Notes: a model not told the origin generated them from the letters alone. A stretch of DNA of 64,000 nucleotides from Humulus lupulus (GCF_963169125.1 NC_084802.1:113030903-113094902); one strand, 5' to 3'. Counted from the first letter of the stretch, positions 45,550-57,954 are shown. A program made the numbers and translations.

Positions 45550-47680
45550 TGTAGAGTCCCAGAATATTTACTTAACTAGCTAGATAGTAGTGGTAGTAGT
45601 AGTAATTAGTATTAGTTTGTAGTATGTTAGATTCCGTGGATTTTGGTTAAAGTCAGGAATTAGTTGGAAACTCATAGCAATAGTTATGAATTTTATAAAT
45701 TTAACCTATAGTTTAGGAATATTAATTATAACATAAGGTTTGATTAATATTGCTGGCCCAAGGTGTATTATTTATTATAACCTAAGGTTTAGATGAAGCC
45801 AATAAGAATATGACACCTGTCATAAGCATGATTATTAGGGAATTAGAGTTTTTTATTTTATTGTTAGTTAAGATAATTGCGGATTAGGTTGTTATTTAGA
45901 TAATTAAATAGATTTTCCGTAACTTTAGGATACTGTAACTTCCGACCTATTTTTGACCAAGTTATATTATGAATTTCGAAAAATGGTATTTCTAGAAAGT
46001 TGTAGAGAATTGAATTATATTTCTGACAACATAAAGCTGGTCTAAATTGGAGTTTACAGCTCGAGTTATGTTGATTTTACTACAGGTGATTTAGAGTTAC
46101 GAGATTTAGGAAGTTAGAAGTTAGGATTCTATTTTTTTTTTTGTTTTTAATTTTTAAAAAAAGCTTTGACTCCTTAGACCTACTTCTGAATGATTTGACC
46201 GAGTCCTATGCCTTTCACTGAAGAATATTCAAATATTTTCATTTAATATTCATTATGTTTATTCAAAGGCAAAAAGAAGATATTTATTCCTAGAACTCTA
46301 TAAATAGGACCTAGTACCCAGCCCTTCCTCTCATTCTTCAAGCTATTATCAAAGACTCTAAGGTGCTAGTGAGACCATAAGAATGATAAACACTTGGGTT
46401 GCGAAAAAGCTTTGCCAATTTTAAGCTTTATAAAATACTTGGGAAGTGAGGATTAGTGTATTTCGGTATTGAAGTTAGACCAATCCATAAGGTCAGCTAA
46501 GGTATTCCTATTCTTTAAGTCCAATTCTTTAAAACTCTTTAGTTTTCTTAGTTTCTTTTATTTAGATCCTAACTTTCGTTATGGTTCTTGATTAGGTTCT
46601 TGAAACTTAAGTTCTTTCTTGGTAAGTTTCTTCTTGATGGTTTAGTTCCACATTCATTCTTTATTCTTTAGAAATACTCACCATTTGTATTGTTGGTTTT
46701 AGGAGTGTTCCAAATCCTGTCTTTGTTCTCAAATATCCCGATGTTGGTAATGAAAATAGGATAGATCTTGTATGTTTGTATGATATGTTATGCTTATATG
46801 TTATGTTTATGTATAATATGTTATGATAAGTTTATGTTATAATATGTTATGTTATGTTTTTATGTTATCTAGGGCTAATAGTTGCTTAGCTAGCAAGCCC
46901 TAGTGTTTATCATTTTCATGGTTTAGAGTGATGATTTACCCTACCTCAGATATTAGACAGAGGACCTAGATGGGTTATCATAAACTACCATGTGATTTAC
47001 CCAACCTTAGATATTAGACAGGGGACCTAGATGGGTTATCATATACTACCATGTGATCTAACCTACCTCAGATATTAGACAGGGGACCCAGATGGTTTAT
47101 CACATGCCATGGTAATGAGTTAATGGCCATTAATATTGTAGTCCTATATGATATATGTTTTTATAGTCATATGTTTTATAGTGTATGCTTATATGGTATA
47201 TGTTTTAGTTAGTCTTATGTTTTTATAGAATATGATATAGTCTTATGCTTATGTTTGCGATGTATGTTTTTAGTAGATTTTCCTTGCTAGACATTAGGCT
47301 CATTCCTTTATTTTATTTTAATGTGATGCAGGAAACTAGATATGGAGGCGGAAAGATTCTTAGTACCTTGGCTTGTGTGTTGAGGATGAACGGACTGAGT
47401 GGACTGCGTGCTGATCAAGGATGACGTTGTTTTTTTTTTTTTTAAATTATGTGTCTATGTATTTTTCTGCATTTAGTTTTTTTTAAACAATTGAATTAAT
47501 GTTTATGTTTTTTTTTTTAAACAATGGGTACCCCATGCCATATTTTCTATTATTATGTATTTGATACAATATTTTGAGATTTAATAAAGTTATATTATTT
47601 CTTATGTATCTTTCCCAAAATAGTAGCTATGTCTAGTACTTCTAATGGTCTAAGGTCTTAGAAATAGTTGGGTCATTAGA
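45550..47680 (+). repeat. 5' LTR of element F
   Basis: 2,131 bp, TGTAGAGTCCC to ..gggtcattaga (the 3' copy ends ..cattaca). It has a (TAG)n microsatellite near 45586 and TATAAATA at 46299-46306. A 61-bp unit is repeated three times (46932-47112: tgat(t/c)tacccaacc, ttagacaggggacctagatgg, tatactaccatg). Confidence 0.9.
46299..46306 (+). promoter_or_regulatory. TATA box in the 5' LTR of F
   Basis: TATAAATA in actctataaataggacctag, conserved in the 3' LTR at 58945-58952. Confidence 0.7.
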
Positions 47681-47682
47681 GT

Positions 47683-47694
47683 TGGTATCAGAGC
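47683..47694 (+). other. Primer-binding site of element F (initiator-Met tRNA)
   Basis: TGGTATCAGAGC two bases after the LTR end. Confidence 0.9.
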
Positions 47695-48370
47695 AACGGT
47701 CCATTTGCATGAAGTTCTCCTTGATACACACGCTCATGCTCCGAATCCAACCGCCAATGTAAGTGATTATGTTATAGTTGTTATGATTATGTGTTTAGTT
47801 AACGTTTTAGCCCTTATGTTTTTAGTTAAGAATATTTGTAAATTAGTTTATTTTTCATTATTTATTTTATTTATTATCTTTGTATTTATGATTGTATATA
47901 GTGAAAACCTTTTTCCAAATTAATATCATTGCTATTTTTTTGAATGACATGTATGGGTTTGATTTTCTTTTACAATCATAATAAATAATAAATTTAATAA
48001 ATAATGACCAAGTTTGGTGAGGGTGGATACAAATCAATGAATCTGGTTTTATATTGAGAGATAGGGGGCCATAGTAGTGGGAACGATATTGCTGATCCCA
48101 ACCCTCCCTTAGTATGGTTAACTTTGGAACAACGATGAGTTTCGAGCCTGAGAATTAAGTCATATAGGATAAATAGAAACACACTTAGAAAATAATAAAG
48201 ATGGCTTATTTTTCTATGTTTAGAAAAATACCTTAATTATAAAGAAGACTTATATAATTTTTTCATAAGAAGTCATAATTAATAGGTCCGAGTTATGTTT
48301 GCTTAGATTAATTTTTTGCCTTAGAGCCTATTAGGGTAAGTTCTAATATGATTTCTCAGCTATTAGAACT

Positions 48371-48830
48371 TTGCTGAAGATGTCGCACAGAAGGTCTGCA
48401 CGCACAAATGCTAATGTCTCCAATGCTGCTCCTGAGAGCAATGAAGCCCTTCCAGTTCACAGAAAAGAAGCGCGTGCTACGACTACTGCCACTCAAAGTG
48501 CGCCAACGCCGCCGTCGCTGATGGACATCACCACAAAAATTGTCTGGCTACGACAACAAGTGGAAGAGCTGCTACAACGACAATAGACTCTGCTGCAACT
48601 GCATCCTCAGCATAGCAACAATAATAGGCAGAAGAGAAATCATCTCGATAGTGAGTAAGTCAATGGTGACAAAAGAATGTAAGCATGTGATAGGCCGGGT
48701 TATGTAGAATACCCACAGTGCTCCAAATGCAAAAAGAAACATCTTGAGGAATGTCGTGCAAATACCAAGGAATGATACTTGTGTGGCTATGAAAGTCATC
48801 GAAAGAAGGAATGTCCACAGCTCAAGTAGA
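48371..48830 (+). pseudogene. gag of element F, core missing
   Basis: A short N-terminal stretch starts at GTG or ATG near 48371-48380 (KMSHRRSARTNANV, then Ala/Thr/Pro-rich, ending WLRQQVEELLQRQ at 48586). Within about 130 bp comes the nucleic-acid-binding end: CSKCKKKHLEECRAN near 48720-48765 and YLCGYESHRKKECPQLK near 48778-48828. The capsid domain between them, which in B covers about 400 bp, is absent. Upstream 47705-48370 holds no coding sequence I can support. Stops also occur inside the remnant. Confidence 0.6.
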
Positions 48831-48839
48831 AGGAGAAGA

Positions 48840-49183
48840 GGGATAAAATGATGGTTTCAGACCAAAGACTTTGCCTTGACCCAGGGAGGGACCCATGTTA
48901 GTAACAAAGAAATTACAGTTCAGATTCCTATCCTTGATAGTATATGTTCTAGTATCACTTAATTTGGGAACAACATACTTATATATCTCGTTAGGAATGA
49001 TAGAGAAATTAGAAAAACCTTGTAGAACTAGGTTTGTGACATAGTTGCCTTCGGGTGAAGTAGTCCTATCATCACGAATAGTACGAGGCGTACAAATCAA
49101 AATTGAGGACGTAGAACTAGAAGGGAACCTGATAGAACTAGAGATAAAAGACTTCGACGTGATATTAGGCATGGAATGGCTAG
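48840..49183 (+). pseudogene. Protease of element F, left part, cut by element G
   Basis: Decayed sequence with LPSGEVVLSSRIVRGVQIKIE near 49040-49105 and LIELEIKDFDVILGMEWLA up to 49182, the end of a plant gypsy protease. G inserted right after this; the continuation (VTIDCRRKQVTFETPDD) is at about 55100-55165. The active-site region near 48930 is too altered to read with confidence. Confidence 0.65.
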
Positions 49184-49801
49184 TGTGACGTGCTACATCA
49201 TGACACACCTCTAGGGGGCCATTTTGTATACATGAGCATGCCTTGGTGCTTGATCATTAGTCAAGTCTTGCACCAAGTAACCTCATGGGTAGGGGATGGC
49301 ACTTTTGTAATTATGCATATGTCTCCTAGACAAAAATCATATATGTTCCTGGGAAGACTTCATTTCCTTAGAAAGCTCCTTGGGGGGAGGTGACCTAGTG
49401 ACTTAAGGAAGCACCATGGCCACCAGCAGATAGGGGCTTAAGCTGTGTACTCCCTTGCCCTGTCAAGGCCATATATGAATAAAACAATGTTTTTCCATGT
49501 CCCTTTGTGTATGCTTTCTTTACGGTCTATGTGTTGCTTTTTTGTTACCTTCGTTGGGCCATTGCGTGCCACTTGACTATGTTGTATGCTCTGGTTGTTG
49601 TGTGGGATGTTGTCTCTAGATAGCTTGCCTCGTGCTTGCTCCTGCTTCGTAATTTCCCTTACTTGTGTGAGACTTGTAACGTGGCTAACCAATGGGTTTG
49701 CTTGCCGCATGTGTGAATTCTAGGCTGACTTGCTAGCTAAGAGCGCTAACAAGTGCCGCACATTCCGTCAATTCGAGTATCGAAGTTGGCAGCCCGTGAC
49801 A
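49184..49801 (+). repeat. 5' LTR of element G
   Basis: 618 bp, TGTGACGTGC to CCCGTGACA, ending just before gttggtatcagagc. The first 573 bp match 54502-55073 closely. Confidence 0.88.
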
Positions 49802-49803
49802 GT

Positions 49804-49815
49804 TGGTATCAGAGC
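49804..49815 (+). other. Primer-binding site of element G (initiator-Met tRNA)
   Basis: TGGTATCAGAGC two bases after the LTR. Confidence 0.9.
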
Positions 49816-49843
49816 TAAGTTTGAGAAAGCTTTATGACCCTGC

Positions 49844-52800
49844 ATGATGGTGAGCAACACTCAAAGGATTGAAGCGCTAGAGAGGTACGTTGGAGAGCTA
49901 GACGGCCTGGATGAAAGAGTCAGGGATCTTAGCTCTGTCAGGCTAGAACCGGAGATGACTAACGCACAAAATCGTGTGGCTGTGTTGGAGCGGGATACGA
50001 CCAATCTACTAGTCCACATAACTGCAATCCAGCGGAGGGAAAACCTTTCAAGCACATCCAATAGTCGTCAGAGGGAGGAACATATTGAGGCAGTGGAACG
50101 AGCGGTGAAGGACCTACAAGAAGCATTAAATGACCTCGTAGAGAATTGTAGGGGGCTAATTGAGGCGTTGAAGGATGAGATGTTGTAGATGAACACCAAG
50201 CTGAACCTCACCATGAGGGTGGTTGGGAATCAGCCTACAATTGGACCCATTGACATCGAATATGGGAGAGTAAAAGTCCCTGAGCTGAGGCCCTACGGTG
50301 GGGCTAGAGACGCAAAGGACTTAGAGAACTTCCTCTTTGATATGGAGCATTACTTCAGAGCCGTGAGAGCTGAATCAGAAGATGGTAAGGTCACCATGGC
50401 AACGATGTACTTGTATGCAGATGCCAAAGTGTGGTGGAGGACGAAGTACGACGACATTCAGAACGGCAGATGCACCATAGCAACATGGGAAGATCTAAAG
50501 AGAGAGTTGAAGATGTAGTTTCTCCCTAAAAATGTTGCCTACATAGCTCGAGGCCAGTTGAGAGAGCTGAAGCACACTGAAATAATACGAGAATACGTGA
50601 AGAAATTCTCTGGGTTGATGCTGGATATCAAAGACATGTCCGAAGTGGACAAACTCTTCGCGTTTTTAGAAGGTCTAAAGCCTTGGGCAAAGCAAGAGCT
50701 CGAGAGACAACGAGTGGCTGACCTAGCCACTACTCAAGCTGCTGCCGAACGACTGACTGATTACTCATCAGGGAACATTCAATCCAAGAAGACTAATCCG
50801 TCGACTAGTGGAAGTAATGTTGGGAGTAAAAAGTTTGGGAAGTCTTGGCAGAGCAAGAGTGGGGTAGAAGAGAAAAGGAGTGTGGAGTCTAACTCTCCTA
50901 GCAAAGGTAGTAACCCCTCGTTCAAGAAGCCTCTTACATGTTGGATCTGTACCAGACCTCATAAGTTGACGAAGTGTCCTCACAAATCAAAGATGAGTGC
51001 CCTCCAGGCGTCATTTTCCCAAGGGGAACAAACCAGCGAAGAGGAGGAGGAGGAGTATATCCACATGGGTGCCCTCCAGATGCTAAATGCTCTCAAGAAA
51101 CACGGTGTGAAAGTGAAGAAGACCCTTGGAAAGGGACTAATGTATGTGGACGCCACTCTAAACGGTAAAATGGCCGGAAGTGTGATGATCGACATGGGCG
51201 CCACTCACAACTTCATTTCAGAGATCGAAGCTAAACGTCTGGGACTGAAATGGGAGAAGGACCATGGCCGCATGAAAGCGTTTAACTCAGAAGCCTTGGC
51301 CACAAGCGGCGTGGCTAAAAAGGTGAACATGAAGATCGGCTCATGGGAGGGGCAGACTGACTTGGTGGTTGTGCGAATGGATGACTTTGATGTGATATTG
51401 GGTATGGACTTCCTCACGGAAAAGGGAGCCATTCCCATCCCAGCTATGGGAAGCTTACTCATAATGGGGGAGACACCTGCAGTGGTGCCTGCTAAAGTAG
51501 AGCAGCCCCCAGAAACCAAGTTGTTGTCAGCCATACAATTGAAGAAGGGAGTGAGAAGACAAGAGCCCACGTATATTATCCTACCCTCAGTATACGAGGA
51601 TAAGGTGGATGAAGTCATCCCACAAGAAATTCGAATGGTCTTGAAGAAGTATGGGGATGTTATGCCGGATCAACTCCCCAGAGCCTTACCACCTAGAAGA
51701 GGGATTGATCACCAGATTGAGCTGGTGCTGGGAGCCAAACCACCTGCAAAGGCGGCCTATAGGATGGCACCCCCTGAACTAGTAGAACTGAGGAAGTAGT
51801 TGAAGGAATTACTAGAGGCAGGCTTCATCAGACCATCGAAGGCACCATTTGGTGCACCTGTGCTATTTCAGAAGAAGCACGACGGGAGCTTGAGACTGTG
51901 TATTGATTATCGGGCTCTTAATAAGGTGACAGTGCGTAATACATACCCCATCCCCTTGATCGCCGACTTATTCGACCGGTTGAGTGGAGCGAAATTCTTT
52001 ACGAAACTGGACTTGAGATTAGGCTACTATCAAGTGCGGTTAGCAGAAGGGGATGAGCCGAAGACAACGTGTGTGACTCGATATGAAGTGTTCGAGTTCC
52101 GAGTCATGCTGTTTGGGTTGACAAACGCACCAGCCACATTCTGTATGTTGATGAACCAAGTTTTCCAGGAATACCTAGACAAGTTCGTGGTAGTCTACTT
52201 GGATGACATTGTGGTCTATAGCTCCACAATAGAAGAACATCAACGACACTTATCTCAAGTGTTTCAGAAATTGAGAGAGAACCAACTCTATGTGAAGCGA
52301 GAAAAGTGCTCCTTCACACAAGTGAGAATCAAGTTCCTAGGCCACATAGTAGAACGTGGTCAGATCCGCATGGATCTAGAGAAGGTGCGGGCCATTCAAG
52401 AATGGAAGGCCCCCACCAATTTGAAGGAATTACGCTCTTTCCTTGGTTTAGCCAACTATTATCGAAGATTTGTGGAGGGCTATTCAAGAAGGGCGACACC
52501 CTTGACCGAGTTGTTGAAGAAGGGTATAACTTGGACGTGGGCTGATAGGTGTGTCGAAGAATTTAAGAGTCTGAAGGAAGCCATGATGCAAGATCCTATC
52601 CTCACCTTACCAGATGTTGGTAGGCCCTTCGAGGTTCAGATAGACACGTCTGATTACGCTTTGGGAGGGGTACTTGTACAAGAGGGCCACCCCATAGCAT
52701 ATGAAAGCCGCAAACTTACGGAGGTAGAGAGGCGGTACACTGCACAAGAGAAGGAGCTTCTCGCAGTAATTCATTGTCTACGAGTGTGGAGGCACTACTT

Positions 52801-54490
52801 GTTGGGGTCGAAGTTCGTGGTGAAAACAGATAATGCCACGGTGAGTCATTTCCTCACCCAGCCAAAGCTTACCCCTACACAAGCATGATGGTAGGAGTTC
52901 ATAGCAGAATTCGACTTTCATTTCGAACACAAGGCGGGTCGTCTAAACCAGGCAGCTAATGCCGTGAGTCGCAAAGCTGAGTTAGCGGCTCTAAAATTGC
53001 TAGCAAATATGTTAGCTAGCATGGTGACCACTCCACTTCGAGAGCGCATTAAGGAGAACCTGGTGAAAAACCCGGTGGTGAAGACCATCATGAATCTTGC
53101 AAAAGAGGGGAAGACTCGCCAATTTTGGGTAGAAGACGATCTTTTGTGGTCCAAGGGTGGCCGCTTATATGTTCCAAAGATGGGAGATTTGCGGAGGACA
53201 CTAATGAGTGAGTGTCACGACACCTTGTGGGCGGGTCATCCAGGGTGGCAGAGAACTCATGCCCTATTGAAGCCGGGGTACTACTGGCCACAAATGCGCA
53301 ATGATATCGTGGAGTATACCAAGACCTATCTGACCTGCCAGCAAGACAAAGTGGAGAGACACAAGACGCCAGGTTTGTTGGAACCTTTGTTAGTCCCAAG
53401 CCGACCATGGGAGAGTGTGTCGCTTGACTTCATTACTAGTTTACCGAAGACAGGAGACTTGAGTGCGATCTTAGTGATCGTGGACAGATTTTCAAAGTAT
53501 GCAACCTTCATACCGGTGTCAAAATATTGATCGGTAGAACAGACAGCGAGACTTTTCTTCAAGTATGTAGTTAAGTATTGGGGAGTACCCCAAAATATAG
53601 TTAGTGACCGTGATGGAATATTCACAGGGACCTTTTTCTCCGAGTTATTCAACCTTTTGGGGTCACAACTAAATATTTCATCGAGATACCATCCTCAGAC
53701 AGACGGACAGACTGAAAGCTTCAATGGGATGCTAGAAGAGTACTTGCGACATTTCGTTAGTGCTAACCAAAAGAATTGGCCGCAACTACTAGACGTAGCT
53801 CAATTTTGTTTCAACTCTCAGAAGAGTTCTTCATCAAACAAGAGTGCTTTTGAAGTTGTTAATGGTCAGCAACCGCTGTTACCCCACACAATGGATGAGT
53901 ATCGAGGAAGAAAACCGAGAGCCTTTAATTTCATGAAAGACTGGAAGAAAACCACCGAGATTTCCTAAGCCTATCTGGAGAAGGCATCAAAGAGAATGAA
54001 GAAGTGGGCAGATCAGAAGAGACGATCGTTGGAATTCAAAGCAGGTGACTTAGTGATGATCAAGCGGAGGCCCAAACAATTGAGATTTCGAGGGAATAAG
54101 GACATCGGACTCATCCGCAAATACGAGGGTCCTGTTCCAGTCATCTCGAAAGTGGGCCAGACCTCCTACAAAGTCAGCTTACCAGAATGGATGAAGATAC
54201 ACCCGGTCTTGCACATCAGTAACCTCAACCTGTATCACGAAGATCCAGTGCGCAACCAGTCTACCAGAGAAAGAGTCAGCGTCAAGCCACGAAGCAGCAG
54301 ACAACTTGAAGAAATCCTAGCAGAGAGGACCGTGGTTGTGGACAAAAAGAAGAAGAAAGAGTTTCTGGTGAAGTGGAAAGGGCTCGGAGATGACGAAATT
54401 TGTTGGGAAAGGGCGGAGGACTTGCACAAGCATACGCAGAAGATTGAAGATCAGCAAGGGGCAGGTTTGTCAAGGACGCCGAAGATTTAA
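49844..54490 (+). pseudogene. gag-pol polyprotein of element G, one frame with seven stops
   Basis: The frame from ATG 49844 to TAA 54488-54490 has no shift. Gag: coiled-coil N-terminus (IEALERYVGELDGLDERVRD), capsid (YADAKVWWRTKYDDI), knuckle CWICTRPHKLTKC at about 50938-50976. Protease near 51187: VMIDMGATHNFIS, with Met where the motif has Thr or Ser, then [27 protein letters not shown] and catalytic [10 protein letters not shown] at about 52195. RNase [17 protein letters not shown]. Integrase: LDFITSL, SDRDGIF and PQTDGQTESFNG carry the D-D-E triad. The chromodomain (about 54306-54420) reads EFLVKWKGLGDDEICWERAE. Stops: TAG 50186, TAG 50516, TAG 51797, TGA 52886, TAG 52892, TGA 53528, TAA 53966. 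Confidence 0.9.
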
Positions 54491-54501
54491 GTGCAGGAGA
54501 G
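54491..54501 (+). other. Polypurine tract of element G
   Basis: gtgcaggagag sits between the polyprotein stop and the 3' LTR, only 11 bases, so there is practically no 3' leader. Confidence 0.65.
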
Positions 54502-55073
54502 TGTGACGTGCTGCGTCATGACACACCTCCAGGGGGCCATTTTGTATATATGAGCATGCCTTGGTGCTTGATCATTAGTCAAGTCTTGCACCAAGTAACC
54601 TCATGGGTAGGGGATGGCACTTTTGTAATTATCATATGTCTCCCAAACCAAAATCATATATGTTCCTGGGAAGACTTCATTTCCTTAGAAAGCTCCTTAG
54701 GGGGAGGTGACCCGGTGACTTAAGGAAGCATCATGGCCACCAGCAGATAGTGGCTTAAGTTGTGTACTCCCTTACCCTACCAAGGCCTTATATGAATAAA
54801 ATGATGTTTTTCCATGTCCCTTTGTGTATGCTTTCTTTACGGTCTATGTGTTGCTTGTTTGTTACCTTCGTTGGGCCATTGCGTGCCACTTGACTATGTT
54901 GTATGCTCTGGTTGTTGTGTGGGATGTTGTCTCTGGATAGCTTGCCTCGTGCTTGCTCCTGCTTCGTAATTTCCCTTACTTGTGTGAGACTTGTAACGTG
55001 GCTAACCATTGAGTTTGCTTGCCGCAGGTGTGAATTCTAGGCTGACTTGCTAGCTAAGAGCACTAACAAGTGC
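54502..55073 (+). repeat. 3' LTR of element G, end missing
   Basis: 572 bp matching 49184-49756, then the sequence changes at aacaagtgc from ccgcacattccg.. (5' copy) to aaccacgaggcaag... The final 45 bp with CCCGTGACA are missing, and F's protease continuation starts within about 30 bp. Confidence 0.8.
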
Positions 55074-55099
55074 AACCACGAGGCAAGCTATCCAGGCAT

Positions 55100-57954
55100 G
55101 GCGCAACCATGTCGTAACCATCGACTGCAGACGTAAGCAAGTGACGTTCGAGACTCCTGACGACCAAAGACTATGCTTTATGGGACAAATTTCAGGTCTA
55201 CGCACACTGCTTATTTCATCTCTCAAAGCTCAGAGGATGATAGAAAAAGGATGTCACACATTCTTAGCCAACATCACGGATGTGGTAAAGGAAACACCAC
55301 TAAATGTTAGAGACGTCCGCATTATAAAGGAATTACTAAAGGTATTTCATGATGACTACTAGGATTGTCGCCGACATGAGAGATAGAATTCACAATCGAA
55401 CTAGTACTGGGCACCGAGCCTATTTCAAAGGCACCATACCGGATAGCACCTACCAAACTCAAGGAGTTTAAGATGCAGCTACAAGAACTCTTAGACTTGG
55501 GTTTCATTAGACTGAGCCATTTTCCATGGGGAGCAGCAGTTCTATTTGTGAAGAAGAAGGACGGAAGTATACAGATGTGTATAGATTATCGCGAGCAGAA
55601 TAAGGTGACAATTAAGAAAAAGTACCCGCTACCCCGAATTGACGACTTGTTTGATCAACTACGAGGGGCAACCATGTTTTCAAAGAATGATTTACAGTCT
55701 GGGTATCACCAACTCAAGGTACGGGAAGAGGATATTCTCTAGACAGCTTTTAGAACTCGTTATGTGCATTACAAGTTTCTAGTTATGTCTTTCGGTCTTA
55801 CCAATGCTCCAACCGCATTCATGGATTTAATGAATAGGGTCTTCAAGGATTACTTGGACAAATTTGTCGTAGTGTTCATCGACAATATCTTGGTGTACTC
55901 AAAGGACAAAGTCTAGCACGAGGAACATTTAAGGATGACCTTGTTACAACTGAAAGAGCATCAACTTTACGCCAAATTCAAGAAGTGTGAATTTTGGCTT
56001 TCAAAATTATTGTTCCTCGGCCAAACAGTATCCAAGGAAGAAGTTGCAGTAGACCCATGTAAGGTAGAGGCTGTGAAGGATTGGCTAGACCAAAGAACGT
56101 GTCAGAGGTAAAAAGTTTTCTGGGACTAGCACGTTATTACCGGAGGTTTGTAGAGGGCTTTTCTAAGATAGCCACTCCACTCACCAACCTGACCCGTAAA
56201 TAGCAGAGGTTCAACTGGACGGATAATTGTGCAGAGAGCTTCCAGTTGGTTAAGGATAAGCTATGCTCAACACCAGTACTTTGTGTACCGACACCCAACG
56301 ATAAGTTTGTAGTCTACTGTGATGCGTCAAAGCAAGGATTGGGTTATGTACTGATGCAGAATGATAAGGTGATAGCCTATGCCTCAAGGCAGTTGAAGGA
56401 GTACGAGCAACACTATCCAACAATATGGAGTTGGCAACGGTGTCTTTTGCGTTGAAAATCTGGCGCCATTATCTTTATGGAGAAAGCTTAAAGTATTTCT
56501 TCACTTAGAAGGAGCTCAACATAAAGCAGCGCAGGTGGTTAGAACTAGTGAAGGATTATGACTGCGAAATCATATACCACCCGAGAAAGGCAAACGTAGT
56601 TGCTAATGCGCCAAGTAGGAAGAGCTATGGAAGTTTAGCAGCGTTAGGTGGAATATAAAAGCCATTACAGCAGGAGCTGATCAATGCTGGAATAGAAGTA
56701 GTCACTGGTAAACTGGCTAACTTGTCCATCCAGTCAATTCTGTTAGAAGATATACGGATTGGGCAAGGGCATGGTGACACATTAGTAGCACATATGGATG
56801 CAGTTAGAGAAGGGAAGGCCACAGATTTCTCAATATCTAGTCAGGGGTTATTAAGATATAAGGATCGGGTATGCGTGCAGAATAATCAAGGGATTAAGGT
56901 GAGAATTAGAAGAACACACGATACCCCATATTCAGTTCACCTGGGATCGACCAAGATGACTCACGACATTAAGGCAATATATTGGTGGCCAAGAATGAAG
57001 AAAGATATAGCGGAGTATGTGTCTAAATGTTTAGTATGCCAGCAAGTTAAAACAGAACATTAGCGACCTGTCGGCTTATTGCAACCACTTAGCATTCCAG
57101 AATGGAAATGGGATGATATAGCCATGGATTTCGTGATGGGTTTGCCACGAACATGTAAGCAGCATGATTCTGCTTGGGTAGTAAAAGATAGATTAACCAA
57201 GTCAGCTCATTTCCTACTTGTCAAGACTTCATATACAACAGAGCAATACGCAAACATCTATGCTCAAGATATAGTAAGACTGCATGGAATCCCTAAGACT
57301 ATAGCGTCCGATAAGGGATCAATGTTTACATCGAGATTTTGGGGAAGCTTGCAGCAAGCTATGGGTACCAAGTTAAGTCTTAGTACAGCATTTCATCCAC
57401 AGATCGATGGTCAGTCCGAGCGTACCATACAAATTTTAAAAGATATGTTGTGTGCTTGTGTACTTGATTTCAGAGGATCACGGAGTAAGTATTTACAACT
57501 AATAGAATTCTCCTACAACAATAGCTACCAGTCATCGATCAGGATGGTTCCTTATGAGTTACTTTATGGAAGAAGGTGTCGATCGTCGTCACATTAGGAC
57601 GAGGTAGGAGAAAGGCAACTACTTGGACCCAAAGTTGTTAGAGAAGCTCAGGATGTAGTAGCGCTGATTAGAAAGCTTATGCTAGCTGCTTAGAGTCGTC
57701 AAAAAACTTATGCGGATGCCAAGCAGTGTGATGTGGAATTCAAAGCCGGAGATCAAGTCTTCCAAAAGATATCTCCTATGAAAGGTGTGAAGCAGTTTGG
57801 GAAGAAAGGCAAGCTTATCCCCGGTTCATAGGTCCTTTTGAAATATTTAACAAAGTGGGAATAGTTGGATATAGATTAGCCCTACCGCCAGCTTTAGCAG
57901 ATAGTCACAATGTATTTCACATCTCGATGTTGCGTATATATGTGTCAGACCCAT
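55100..57954 (+). pseudogene. Protease end, RT, RNase H and integrase of element F, broken
   Basis: The protease end (VTIDCRRKQVTFETPDD) leads through a linker to RT from about 55460: [56 protein letters not shown]. The catalytic box at about 55868-55895 reads [10 protein letters not shown], with Asn replacing the second Asp. RNase H (about 56220-56620): [33 protein letters not shown]. Integrase (about 56920-57600): VHLGSTKMTHDIKAIYWWP, CLVCQQVK, then MDFVMGLP, ASDKGSMFTSRFW and HPQIDGQSER with all three acidic residues. Stops at about 55741, 55915, 56202, 57061 and 57596 plus a shift near 56093 break it. Tekay-type by wording. Confidence 0.85.

Larger units (their letters stand above)
49184..55073 (+). 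mobile_element. Chromodomain-bearing Ty3/gypsy element G (Galadriel-like)
   Basis: LTRs at 49184-49801 and 54502-55073 start TGTGACGTGC; the 5' copy ends CCCGTGACA. Between them are a tRNA-Met primer site and one uninterrupted frame of about 1,549 codons encoding gag, protease, RT, RNase H, integrase and a C-terminal chromodomain. The C-x2-C-x3-H-x4-C knuckle and chromodomain suggest the Galadriel group of chromoviruses; this lineage call is from memory of the families. The 3' LTR lacks the last 45 bp of the 5' copy, so no clean target duplication is visible. It sits in F's protease and is the youngest clearly datable layer here. Confidence 0.85.

Noticed and set aside
45586..45625. (TAG)n run considered as a regulatory element
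   Set aside because: It is a simple microsatellite whose length differs between F's two LTRs.
49438..49710. Minus-strand open frame of 90 codons in G's 5' LTR, repeated at 54788-55009
   Set aside because: It is in both LTR copies and has no homology; a chance frame.
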